Source: Candidatus Woesearchaeota archaeon
Lineage (GTDB): Archaea; Nanobdellota; Nanobdellia; Woesearchaeales; J072
NCBI GenBank assembly: GCA_003695265.1
Contig: RFII01000102.1
Coordinates: forward strand, 1 to 32,313
DNA length: 32,313 nucleotides
Direction: 5' to 3'
A model generated the notes under the pieces. That model was not told the DNA's origin. It did not search any database and saw only the letters and a list, made by a program, of their open reading frames with translations. How positions within the stretch are numbered: the first letter of the stretch is position 1; each line of letters begins with the position of its first letter. Shown here in pieces: positions 15,645 to 23,173 of this stretch. The position numbers and the translations under genes are program-made.

Positions 15645-18053
15645 TTATTTTCTTCCAAGCTGCTTTTCCTTCTCAGAAATCCTCAGCGTAGTCCTGATAA
15701 CCGTGTCAGGGTTCAGGCTTATGCTGTCAATTCCCTGCTCGACAAGGAACTCTGCAAAGTCAGGGAAGTCGCTCGGAGCCTGGCCGCAAATCCCTATTTT
15801 CCTTTTATTCTTCTTTGCAACTGAGATAACGTGGCTTATCAGCCTTTTCACAGCCTCGTTTCTCTCGTTGTAAATGCTTGAGACGAGCTCTGAGTCGCGG
15901 TCAAGGCCAAGTGTTAATTGGGTCAAATCGTTTGAGCCTATGCTGAAGCCGTCAAATATCTTGCAGAACTCGTCAGCGAGAACAACATTGCTGGGAATTT
16001 CGCACATAACATAAACCTGCAATCCGTCCTTTCCTCTTACCAAACCATTCTTCCGCATTTCAGCCAATACTTTCTTGCCTTCCTCAACAGTCCTGCAGAA
16101 AGGAATCATTATCTTAACATTCTTCAAACCCATCTCGTTGCGCACTTTTTTTAATGCAGCGCATTCCAAGGCAAATGCCTGCCTGTACTTTGGAGAATAA
16201 TACCTTGAAGCGCCTCTCCACCCAATCATGGGGTTGTCCTCTTTCGGCTCATAAAGAGTTCCTCCAATTAGGTTTGCGTACTCATTGCTCTTAAAATCGC
16301 TCAGCCTCACAATAACATCTTTTGGATAGAAAGCGGCTGCTATCGTTGCTATGCCCTGCGCCAGCTTGTCAATAAAGAACTGTTTTTTGTCAGAATAATT
16401 GCAAGTCAGCTCGTCAATCTGCCTTTTTATGTGATGGTCTTTTATCTTTGAGTAATTAAGCAAAGCCAAGGGATGGATTTTTATGTAAGAGTTTATTATG
16501 AATTCTTCTCTTGCCAGCCCAACCCCATCATTTGGTATGAATGATTTCTCGAAAGCAGAGTCCGGCTCGCCAACGTTCATCATCACTTTTGTTTTAGTCC
16601 TTGGGAAATGAACCAAGTCGTGCTTCTTAACTTCAAAAGGTAGTATTCCCTCATAAACAAAGCCCTTCTCGCCGGAGCTGCAGTCAACAGTGACAGGCTG
16701 GCCCTGCTTAAGAACTTCAGTGGCGTTGTTAGTGCCGACAACGCAAGGAATACCCATTTCCCTTGAGATGATTGCTGCGTGGCAAGTCCTTCCGCCGCGG
16801 TTAGTTATAATAGCAGAGGCTATCTTCATTATGGGCTCCCAGTCAGGGTCTGTCATCTCAGTAACCAATACTTGGCCCTGCTTAAAATTATTAATGTCTT
16901 TCACGTCCTTTATCACGTTGACTTTGCCAGCGCCTATCTTAGAGCCGACGCTGTTGCCCTCAACCAAAACTTTGCTTTTTCTTTTCAGAACGTATTCCTC
17001 AAACCGCGTGATATCTTTTTGAGACTGTACTGTCTCAGGCCTAGCCTGCACTATGAACAGCTTTTTTGTCTTGCCATCCTTGGCCCATTCCATGTCCATC
17101 GGCATAAAACGGCCGTGCTTATGAGAGTAATGGTTTTCAATAATAACAGCCCACCTCGCAAGCTGAAGTATTTCATCATCACTTAAAACGAATTGCTTGC
17201 GATGAGCAGCGTCAACAGGCACATTCTTTGTTGTCTTGTTTCCTGACATGTCATAAATCATCTTTATGTGCTTCTCACCCACTTTCTTGCTGATTATAGG
17301 CCTGTAACCTTTCTTCAGAGTGGTTTTGAAAACGTAATACTCGTCAGGATTCACAGCGCCTTGAACGACATTCTCGCCAAGACCGTAAGCACCGGTTATG
17401 AAAACAGCCTCCCTAAAACCTGACTCAGTGTCTATTGAGAACATAACGCCTGAGCACGCGAGGTCTGACCTCACCATTTTTTGCACTCCTATTGACAATG
17501 CAACCTGAAAATGGTCGAAGTGCTTGTCTTCTCTGTAAGATATTGCTCTGTTTGTGAATAGGGAAGCGAAGCATTTCTTGCAGGCTTCAAGCAAAGCGCG
17601 CTCACCCCTAATGTTGAGGTATGTTTCCTGCTGGCCTGCGAAGCTCGCGTCAGGCAAATCCTCTGCTGTCGCGCTTGAGCGAACAGCAACGTCGGTGTTT
17701 CTGCCGTACTGCTTGCAAAGCTGCTTGTAAGCTGAAACTATTTCATCTTTAAGCTCGGGCGGAAACTCTGCACTCAGAATAAGCTCCCTAATCTTATGTC
17801 CTGTGTGCTGCAGGCTTGTAATGCTGCTCGGCTTAAGGAAGAAAAGCGCTTTCTTTATTTCCTTGTCAAGACCTGCTTTCTGAATGAAATAACGGTAGGC
17901 GTCAGCTGTTATTGCAAAGCCGTTAGGAATATTAACCCCTTTCTTGGTGAGGTTTTGGTACATCTCGCCGAGAGAAGCGTTTTTTCCGCCAACAATAGGA
18001 ACATCTTTAATAGTTAATTCCCTAAACCAGAGAACAAATTTGTGCTTTGCCAT
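15645..18053 (-). CDS. ppsA: Phosphoenolpyruvate synthase (pyruvate, water dikinase)
   Basis: PpsA makes PEP from pyruvate and ATP (releasing AMP and phosphate), feeding gluconeogenesis, and in some archaea can run in the ATP-forming direction. I start at the ATG at 18053 (802 residues, MAKHKFVLWF), because a GGGGTTGATGAT ribosome-binding stretch precedes it; the track's start is 12 codons upstream. Domains in order: ATP-grasp (VGGKNASLGEM near the N terminus, RSSATAEDLPDASFAGQQ), the swivelling phosphohistidine domain with GGRTCHAAI (H425), and the PEP/pyruvate barrel (GWRGASRY, IGSNDLTQLTLGLDRDS, GICGQAPSD). Length matches E. coli PpsA. It lies immediately upstream of gap-pgk on the same strand. 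Confidence 0.96.
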   Translation of the reverse strand: MAKHKFVLWFRELTIKDVPIVGGKNASLGEMYQNLTKKGVNIPNGFAITADAYRYFIQKAGLDKEIKKALFFLKPSSITSLQHTGHKIRELILSAEFPPELKDEIVSAYKQLCKQYGRNTDVAVRSSATAEDLPDASFAGQQETYLNIRGERALLEACKKCFASLFTNRAISYREDKHFDHFQVALSIGVQKMVRSDLACSGVMFSIDTESGFREAVFITGAYGLGENVVQGAVNPDEYYVFKTTLKKGYRPIISKKVGEKHIKMIYDMSGNKTTKNVPVDAAHRKQFVLSDDEILQLARWAVIIENHYSHKHGRFMPMDMEWAKDGKTKKLFIVQARPETVQSQKDITRFEEYVLKRKSKVLVEGNSVGSKIGAGKVNVIKDVKDINNFKQGQVLVTEMTDPDWEPIMKIASAIITNRGGRTCHAAIISREMGIPCVVGTNNATEVLKQGQPVTVDCSSGEKGFVYEGILPFEVKKHDLVHFPRTKTKVMMNVGEPDSAFEKSFIPNDGVGLAREEFIINSYIKIHPLALLNYSKIKDHHIKRQIDELTCNYSDKKQFFIDKLAQGIATIAAAFYPKDVIVRLSDFKSNEYANLIGGTLYEPKEDNPMIGWRGASRYYSPKYRQAFALECAALKKVRNEMGLKNVKIMIPFCRTVEEGKKVLAEMRKNGLVRGKDGLQVYVMCEIPSNVVLADEFCKIFDGFSIGSNDLTQLTLGLDRDSELVSSIYNERNEAVKRLISHVISVAKKNKRKIGICGQAPSDFPDFAEFLVEQGIDSISLNPDTVIRTTLRISEKEKQLGRK

Positions 18054-18102
18054 ATCATCAACCCCTTTTTTTGAAAGTAATAAACTCACAGAAGAATAAA
18101 TG

Positions 18103-18115
18103 GTATTTAAATATT
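18103..18115 (-). promoter_or_regulatory. TATA box for ppsA
   Basis: The minus-strand TATTTAAATA tract overlaps the end of the MCM-like gene and lies about 50-62 nt before the ppsA ATG, leaving a leader of roughly 25-30 nt with the ribosome-binding site. Confidence 0.45.
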
Positions 18116-19295
18116 ATGATTTCCTCACAAAAAGGCTTTCTTTCACAATATCCTGAACTGTTTCCAAGTCATTAATGTTTGCTTTTTCGCGCAAATTCAT
18201 GCGGGCAGACGCCCTGACTAGGCGCATAATGCCGTGAACGAGCCTTGGCGAGACTTCAACAAGGAACTCTTTCTCGGAAGATTTTAAGTGGTTGACAAAG
18301 TCAGAGATTGCAGTCTTAATCTCTGAGGGTATCTCAACTTCAAGGCTTCCGGCATAATCAACGTAGCGCTTTACAAAGTCTTTGTCATTCCTGCTGACTT
18401 TTTTCTGCCTGCCCTCAAGAATCTTGTTGGTTATCCTCATGAATTTTTCCCTGTCAGGCTTTCTCATCATAAACACCAAGTGAAACCTTGAGAGCATCGC
18501 AGCATCAAAAGGAATCTGCTTTTTCAAAACCTCAACTGTCCTGCCTACGAACTGCTCGCCGGAAGGGTTTGCAGTCGCTATTATTTTCACGTTAGCATCA
18601 AGCCTGTGGTGGTGGTCTGCCTTGTCATAAGTTATAAATCCTTTTTCCATAGCATTGTAAAGAGAGGCGCGGTCAGTCGGCCTCATAAGGTTAAGCTCGT
18701 CAATAGCGCATATCCCGTTATGCGCCAAAGGCAGCAACCCTTTTATTATCTTGCCACCCTTTATTGTCATTGACAGCCCGGCTGAGCTAGTACCTGAGCC
18801 GAGGCCGAAGCTTGAGATGGGGTGAAGCTCGCTGCTTGACCTTATTATGTCTGTTTTTCCTGTTCCAGGATCGCCTAAAAGAAGTATGTGAATCGGGTCA
18901 TCAACAAAAAGCTGCAAAGCAGCTGCTTTTTTTATAAGGTCGGCGCCTATTATGTTAGGAGCTATAAGGGTTGGGATTAATTCATGGGCTTTTTTTGAGA
19001 ACAGCTTGAAAGCTTTTTCATAAGCGTTTCTTTCAATCTTCTTGTTTGTTTTTTCCACAAAGCTTTTAAGGCCGGGAACGCCTTGCCTTAACCTCAGCTG
19101 AACGTACTCCTGCTCAGAAACGAGGCTGTCAGAAACACCTATTCTAGTGTAAAAAAGGCTGATCTTGTTCTGCTTCAAGAACTTCTTTGTTTGCTTAAAG
19201 CTTTCCCTGTCAAGGCACGCTTCAAGAAAGTCAAGCATGTTAAGCTCTTCCCTGCTGAAAGGCCTTGCAAGCCTCAGGATATCCATAACTGCCAT
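18114..19295 (-). CDS. MCM-like AAA+ ATPase lacking the MCM N-terminal domain
   Basis: I use the ATG at 19295 (393 residues, MAVMDILRL), about 20-30 nt from a TATA-like CTTTAAATTAAAC. Residues about 105-290 match the MCM helicase ATPase core closely: Walker A GDPGTGKT (141-148), the GSGTSSAGLSM helix-2 insert region, Walker B GICAIDE (194-200), sensor 1 ATANPSG (N243) and the arginine-finger motif LSRF (R270). The C-terminal helices (240-393) resemble the sensor-2/lid region. Canonical archaeal MCM has about 250 N-terminal residues forming the OB-fold and zinc DNA-binding ring; here only about 105 residues of unrelated helical sequence precede the ATPase, with no zinc cysteines. It may load or remodel something on DNA, or act with a full-length MCM elsewhere. 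It could alternatively be called MoxR-like, but the motifs favour MCM. Confidence 0.82.
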   Translation of the reverse strand: MAVMDILRLARPFSREELNMLDFLEACLDRESFKQTKKFLKQNKISLFYTRIGVSDSLVSEQEYVQLRLRQGVPGLKSFVEKTNKKIERNAYEKAFKLFSKKAHELIPTLIAPNIIGADLIKKAAALQLFVDDPIHILLLGDPGTGKTDIIRSSSELHPISSFGLGSGTSSAGLSMTIKGGKIIKGLLPLAHNGICAIDELNLMRPTDRASLYNAMEKGFITYDKADHHHRLDANVKIIATANPSGEQFVGRTVEVLKKQIPFDAAMLSRFHLVFMMRKPDREKFMRITNKILEGRQKKVSRNDKDFVKRYVDYAGSLEVEIPSEIKTAISDFVNHLKSSEKEFLVEVSPRLVHGIMRLVRASARMNLREKANINDLETVQDIVKESLFVRKS

Positions 19296-19313
19296 TGATT
19301 TTGCTTTGATTCG

Positions 19314-19327
19314 GTTTAATTTAAAGT
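19314..19327 (-). promoter_or_regulatory. TATA box for the MCM-like ATPase gene
   Basis: On the minus strand CTTTAAATTAAACC is about 19-32 nt before the ATG at 19295, and it excludes the upstream ATG at 19355 used by the ORF track. Confidence 0.45.
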
Positions 19328-19381
19328 TTTTGGTAAAGGAAAATATAATTAACATTTTTTTACAAGAGGAGCAAACTATAT

Positions 19382-19428
19382 TAAACCATGACTCAACGAG
19401 TTGGGTTCAAGAGGGCCGCACCCATTGT
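19382..19428. other. GC-rich stem-forming intergenic segment of unknown role
   Basis: Between two divergent genes lies a GC-rich island in an AT-rich spacer. It contains two mutually exclusive short stems: CTCAA/TTGGG around a CGAG loop (19392-19405) and TGGGT/ACCCA around a 13-nt loop (19402-19424). It stops just before the TATA box of the 19475 gene. It does not resemble the 10585/30283 element. It could be an operator, a small RNA or degenerate sequence. Confidence 0.35.
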
Positions 19429-19443
19429 AAAAAATTAAAAAAG

Positions 19444-19452
19444 TTTATATAA
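19444..19452 (+). promoter_or_regulatory. TATA box for the HTH-like/PIN operon
   Basis: TTTATATAA lies 23-31 nt before the ATG at 19475, the leaderless spacing. Confidence 0.6.
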
Positions 19453-19474
19453 CCAATTCACCTGCAAAATTATT

Positions 19475-20032
19475 ATGAACAAAATAATAAAAGATTCTAT
19501 TCTTACTGTTCTTCGCCGGATGAGGAAGGCATTGAAGCAGCGTGATTCCCATCTTCTTGCAAAGCTGAGCAATTTCACAATACACAACTCAAGCATATTT
19601 CAGGATGAGGACTCAATAACAACTGCTTTGGTGGCGTATGCTCTTTCAAAGATTATTGCGCGCGAGAAAGACCAGATTTCTGATTCTGACGTTGATTACA
19701 TAAGAAAAGCAATTCAAAAACTGCAGGATCACTTAAGGAAAAATCAGGAGGAACTCTTCAGGGATGATATGAACACGTTAATTGAGGACATAAAAAGATT
19801 GGACAGCAAAGTCTCAATATACTTTGATGAGATCCTGCAAAAATCAAGGATTAAGAAAGGAAGTGCGATTTACTCGCATGGCATTTCGCTGGCAAGAGTT
19901 GCAAAAATATTGGGTGTGAGCCAATGGGAATTGATGAGCTATGTTGGCAACACAAGAATAATAGATGAGGAGGAAAAGGAAAGCGTAAAGAAAAGGCTCG
20001 CTTTCGCAAGAAGCCTTTTCGAGCTTGTGTAA
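19475..20032 (+). CDS. Hypothetical protein with C-terminal HTH-like segment, paired with PIN protein
   Basis: This 185-residue protein has a helical, charged N-terminal part (1-125) and a C-terminal segment (SHGISLARVAKILGVSQWELMSYVG, about 134-158) that looks like a helix-turn-helix: a recognisable ARVAKILGVSQWEL turn. It lies 1 base before the start of a PIN-domain gene. That arrangement resembles antitoxin/toxin operons, but the protein is about twice the size of a common antitoxin. It could alternatively be an RNA-binding or lineage-specific regulator. The TATA box at 19444-19452 gives a leaderless start. Confidence 0.65.
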   Translation: MNKIIKDSILTVLRRMRKALKQRDSHLLAKLSNFTIHNSSIFQDEDSITTALVAYALSKIIAREKDQISDSDVDYIRKAIQKLQDHLRKNQEELFRDDMNTLIEDIKRLDSKVSIYFDEILQKSRIKKGSAIYSHGISLARVAKILGVSQWELMSYVGNTRIIDEEEKESVKKRLAFARSLFELV

Positions 20033-20033
20033 A

Positions 20034-20729
20034 ATGAGCCGTAATAAATCCTTGGTTTTTGATGCCGGGCCGCTTATCAGCTTGACATCAAACAACCTGT
20101 TGTGGATTCTGAAAAAGCTGAAAAAGCATTTCAAAGGGGAATTTTACATAACGTCAGAGGTCGAGCAGGAACTAGTGCATAGGCCTTTGAACAGCAAGAG
20201 GTTCAAGTTTGAGGCATTGCAAGTGATGAAGGAGATTAAGAAAGGGGTCATAAAAGTTGTTGACAACGAGCGCATAAAGAGCCTTGCTAAAGAATTAATA
20301 GGGCTTGCAAACCACTGCTTCAGCGCCCACAATAATTACATTCAAGTGGTTCATATGGGTGAGATGGAGGTTGTTGCTACAGGAATCCTGATGAACGCAT
20401 CTGCTCTTGTAATAGATGAGAGGACGATGCGCTACCTGATAGAAAACCCCATAAAAGTCAAGAGGAGGCTGCAAAGAAAGCTACACACTTATGTGCATGT
20501 TGACAAAACCGCGTTAAAAAAACTGCAAAGAAGGCTGCGCGGCTTGAAAGTAATAAGGTCAGTCGAATTAATATCTGTCGCGTATGAGATGGGATTATTG
20601 AATGAGTACATACCAGACCTGATAGAATCAAAGAGCATTCTCTTGGATGCAGTTCTTTGGGGAGTAAAGATAGACGGCTGCGCTGTTTCAGAGAAAGAGA
20701 TTGACGAGATTGAGAAGCTCATAAAGTAG
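20034..20729 (+). CDS. PIN-domain protein (predicted ribonuclease)
   Basis: The track starts at a TTG overlapping the upstream gene; the ATG at 20034, one base after the upstream stop, is more likely (231 residues, MSRNKSLVFDAG). The N-terminal half has the PIN-nuclease acidic set: D10 in VFDAGPLISL, acidic residues at 42-46, E110 in MGEMEVVATG and D128/E129 in ALVIDERT. These bind Mg2+ or Mn2+ and cut RNA in VapC-like proteins. The C-terminal 90 residues (RRLQRKLHTYVHVDK...) are an extra basic helical region absent from compact VapC toxins. Its operon partner is an HTH-like protein. A role as toxin, RNA-processing nuclease or ribosome-associated factor is open. Confidence 0.78.
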   Translation: MSRNKSLVFDAGPLISLTSNNLLWILKKLKKHFKGEFYITSEVEQELVHRPLNSKRFKFEALQVMKEIKKGVIKVVDNERIKSLAKELIGLANHCFSAHNNYIQVVHMGEMEVVATGILMNASALVIDERTMRYLIENPIKVKRRLQRKLHTYVHVDKTALKKLQRRLRGLKVIRSVELISVAYEMGLLNEYIPDLIESKSILLDAVLWGVKIDGCAVSEKEIDEIEKLIK

Positions 20730-20766
20730 AAAGTATTTTATATTAAAAACAACAAGTATTAAAAAA

Positions 20767-21141
20767 ATGATTGAAAAATCAATAATCACTTTGATATCGT
20801 TTTCTGTTTTAGTTGTGGTCATATATTTTTTGAGGTTCAGGATAATCACAATAGTCCAGCCGCTTTTCAAAAAAATGGGCGAAGAATACCACTTTGTTGA
20901 GCAGGACCAAATAGTTAAAGGAGTCAATGCTTTGCTTTTATCTTTCGCGTTCTCTATGATGCTGGTGTTGTGGTTTATTTACCTCAGCTTTTTTGATTTT
21001 GATAAGAGGATTAGTTGTATAATAATATTTATTATACTCTTAGTGATAGTAGTGTTCTCGCTTTTGTCCTTTAGGCATTTTGTGAAGGCTTTTAGAATAG
21101 CGAACGAGGTGCACGCAGGCCCGAAAAGGGAACATAAGTAA
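20767..21141 (+). CDS. Small hypothetical membrane protein
   Basis: This 124-residue protein has three hydrophobic segments (about 4-22, 56-74 and 82-102) with a soluble loop between the first and second (QPLFKKMGEEYHFVEQDQIVKG) and a basic C terminus (AGPKREHK). No family is recognised. It follows the PIN gene after 37 bases and precedes herA, which has its own TATA box overlapping the end of this gene. Confidence 0.6.
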   Translation: MIEKSIITLISFSVLVVVIYFLRFRIITIVQPLFKKMGEEYHFVEQDQIVKGVNALLLSFAFSMMLVLWFIYLSFFDFDKRISCIIIFIILLVIVVFSLLSFRHFVKAFRIANEVHAGPKREHK

Positions 21142-21143
21142 AG

Positions 21144-21153
21144 TTTATATAAA
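21144..21153 (+). promoter_or_regulatory. TATA box for the herA transcription unit
   Basis: TTTATATAAA lies 34-43 nt before the TTG start of herA; the leader then carries GAGGGGTG, an unusually clear ribosome-binding site that decides the non-ATG start. Confidence 0.6.
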
Positions 21154-21186
21154 TCAGGCGCATGCGAATTTCTTGAGGGGTGTGCT

Positions 21187-22704
21187 TTGCTGAAAGGCCA
21201 GATAATATCAGGAGACTTTGGAAACATAATTGTGAGGCAGAAAGCAGGCCGGGAAATCGAGCTTGGAGAGCTCTTAGTTTCTGAAGACGGCAGAATGCTG
21301 TTTGAGGTTGTTGACTTGCGCTTCGGAAGCCAGATATCAGAGCAGAACCGCGAGCTTATTTCAGGAATGGACCTTGAGGAGAACGCTGACACAGAGCTTT
21401 TTGAGAAAGAGCTCAGGAATTACACGATAGCAGTGCTGAAGCCTGTAATCAGGATTGGAGAAAAAGCTTCTCTAGTGAAGACACTTCCAGTTTTCCTTTC
21501 AAAAGTAAGGGAAGTTAAGGAAGAAGACTTGAAATTCTTAACAAAGCCAAAGAACCCGTTGTTTCTTGGAAAGCTGAGGTCAGGATCAAAAGTTATGAAT
21601 GTTGATATTTTCCTGGATGCTGCGAAAGCTCTCTCGCACCACATCCTCATCCCGGCAACAACTGGAAGGGGGAAATCTAATCTTACAATGGTCATGCTGT
21701 GGGGGCAGCTTGACAAAGACTATTGCGGTGTTTTGGTTCTTGACCCTCATGATGAGTATTTTGGAAGGCATAAACTTGGCTTAAAAGACCACCCGAAAAG
21801 CGAGAACCTTGTTTATTACACGATGCGCAGCCCGCCGCCAGGGCAGAGGACTCTTAAAATAAACGTAGAGCAGATAAAGCCTAATCATTTCAACGGCGTC
21901 GTGGAATGGAGCCAAGCACAGCACGAAGCGCTGGCAGCTTATCATAAAAAGTACAAAGAAAAATGGGTTGAAGCTATAATAAAAGAAAGGCCTGTTGACA
22001 ATTTTAACGAGGCAACGTTGAGTGTGATTAAAAGAAGAATGCTCAGCCTCCTTGACTTAGAGCTGGACAGCTCTGGAGTTTACTGCAAAGGAATATTTGA
22101 CTTCTCAGCAGGCGAAACAACAATAAGGGATATTGTGAACGAGCTAATAAAAGGAAAAACAGTTGTGATTGACACTTCGTACCTGTCAGGAGCTGTTGAG
22201 ATACTCGTCGGCTCATTAATAACAACAGAAGTCTTCAGCAAATACAAGCATTTCAAAGCGACAGGAGAGCTGAAAGACAAGCCAGTAATCAGCATTGTTC
22301 TTGAAGAGGCGCCGCGCGTCTTAGGAAAAGAAGTGCTCGAGAAAGGAAGCAATATTTTCAGCACAATCGCAAGAGAAGGAAGAAAGTTCAAGGTAGGTCT
22401 GACAGCAATAACGCAGCTGCCAAGCCTAATACCAAGGCAGATTTTAGCCAATATGAACACAAAAATAATACTCGGCTTGGAAATGGCTCCTGAAAGAAAC
22501 GCGATAATAGAATCAGCGTCCCAGGACTTGACAGAAGCTAGCAAAAGCATCGCTAGCTTAGACATAGGAGAAGCAATAATAAGCTCAAACTTCGTGAAGT
22601 TTGCAACTCCAATAAAAATCCCTTTGTTTGAGGAAATGGCAAAAAGCGCAAAAGATAAAAAACTTGAGGAAAATAGCTTTGAAGGAGTAAAACTGGGTGG
22701 GTAA
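21187..22704 (+). CDS. herA: HerA-family DNA translocase/helicase
   Basis: HerA is a hexameric FtsK-like ATPase that normally works with the nuclease NurA and with Mre11-Rad50 in DNA end resection. The start is a TTG at 21187 (505 residues, [10 protein letters not shown]), supported by GAGGGGTG about 8 nt upstream. Residues 1-110 form the HAS-barrel-like N-terminal domain. Walker A is ATTGRGKSN (K163), DPHDEY follows the Walker B-type GVLVLD at about 180, a second acidic motif is [10 protein letters not shown], and [25 protein letters not shown] is the typical C-terminal sensor region. The next gene overlaps closely (ATG one base after the stop). NurA is not adjacent. Confidence 0.9.
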   Translation: MLKGQIISGDFGNIIVRQKAGREIELGELLVSEDGRMLFEVVDLRFGSQISEQNRELISGMDLEENADTELFEKELRNYTIAVLKPVIRIGEKASLVKTLPVFLSKVREVKEEDLKFLTKPKNPLFLGKLRSGSKVMNVDIFLDAAKALSHHILIPATTGRGKSNLTMVMLWGQLDKDYCGVLVLDPHDEYFGRHKLGLKDHPKSENLVYYTMRSPPPGQRTLKINVEQIKPNHFNGVVEWSQAQHEALAAYHKKYKEKWVEAIIKERPVDNFNEATLSVIKRRMLSLLDLELDSSGVYCKGIFDFSAGETTIRDIVNELIKGKTVVIDTSYLSGAVEILVGSLITTEVFSKYKHFKATGELKDKPVISIVLEEAPRVLGKEVLEKGSNIFSTIAREGRKFKVGLTAITQLPSLIPRQILANMNTKIILGLEMAPERNAIIESASQDLTEASKSIASLDIGEAIISSNFVKFATPIKIPLFEEMAKSAKDKKLEENSFEGVKLGG

Positions 22705-22705
22705 T

Positions 22706-23173
22706 ATGAGAAGTATGAAATCAATTGACAGCCAGATAAGGCACTTGCTTGAGCAGAAAGAAGAGATTCTGGAAAAAGTCCTTGACAAATACGTAAAAAA
22801 CGCAGTTGAGAAATCAAGAGAGATTATTGTCCTGTTAAGGCAGATTATTTTTCAAAACAGAAACTCGAAATTGGGCGAAATAAAAGGCAGGATTAAAGAG
22901 GTTCTTGACGCCTTAGACAAAATAATTCCTGAGCTGCCAGAAGGACCGTCAAAAGAAATGATTGAGAAGGACAGGGATAAATGGAATAAGAACTACGAAT
23001 ACGTTGAGGATGTAATGTCAGGAAAAGAAAGACCTGACTTAAATGACTTAAAAGTCGGGCTGGAAAGAAATTTTACAAGGCTTGGCAGAGACCTTGTTGA
23101 GCTTGCAAAAAAACTGGCCGACCGACTGGAAAGAGAAAAAGACTTACTATGGTCTGAACAACAAGAATTCTAA
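22706..23173 (+). CDS. Small coiled-coil protein in the herA operon
   Basis: The ATG at 22706 is one base past the herA stop, so the two genes are probably translationally coupled. The product has 155 residues, very charged and helical (IDSQIRHLLEQKEEILEKVLDKYVKNAVEKSREIIVLLRQII; later LVELAKKLADRLEREKDLLW). It is far too short for NurA (about 350 residues) or Rad50 and has no nuclease or ATPase motif. It could be a HerA partner or a small coiled-coil adaptor. The track's GTG start at 22697 is less likely. It overlaps the convergent gene by 4 bases. Confidence 0.7.
   Translation: MRSMKSIDSQIRHLLEQKEEILEKVLDKYVKNAVEKSREIIVLLRQIIFQNRNSKLGEIKGRIKEVLDALDKIIPELPEGPSKEMIEKDRDKWNKNYEYVEDVMSGKERPDLNDLKVGLERNFTRLGRDLVELAKKLADRLEREKDLLWSEQQEF

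Noticed and set aside
22080-22817. 245-residue minus-strand ORF over herA
   Set aside because: HerA motifs lie on the plus strand; the antisense frame has a shadow composition of Ser and Leu.
22706-23173. NurA or Rad50 fragment
   Set aside because: The protein is short, helical and lacks nuclease acidic motifs, Walker motifs and a CxxC hook.
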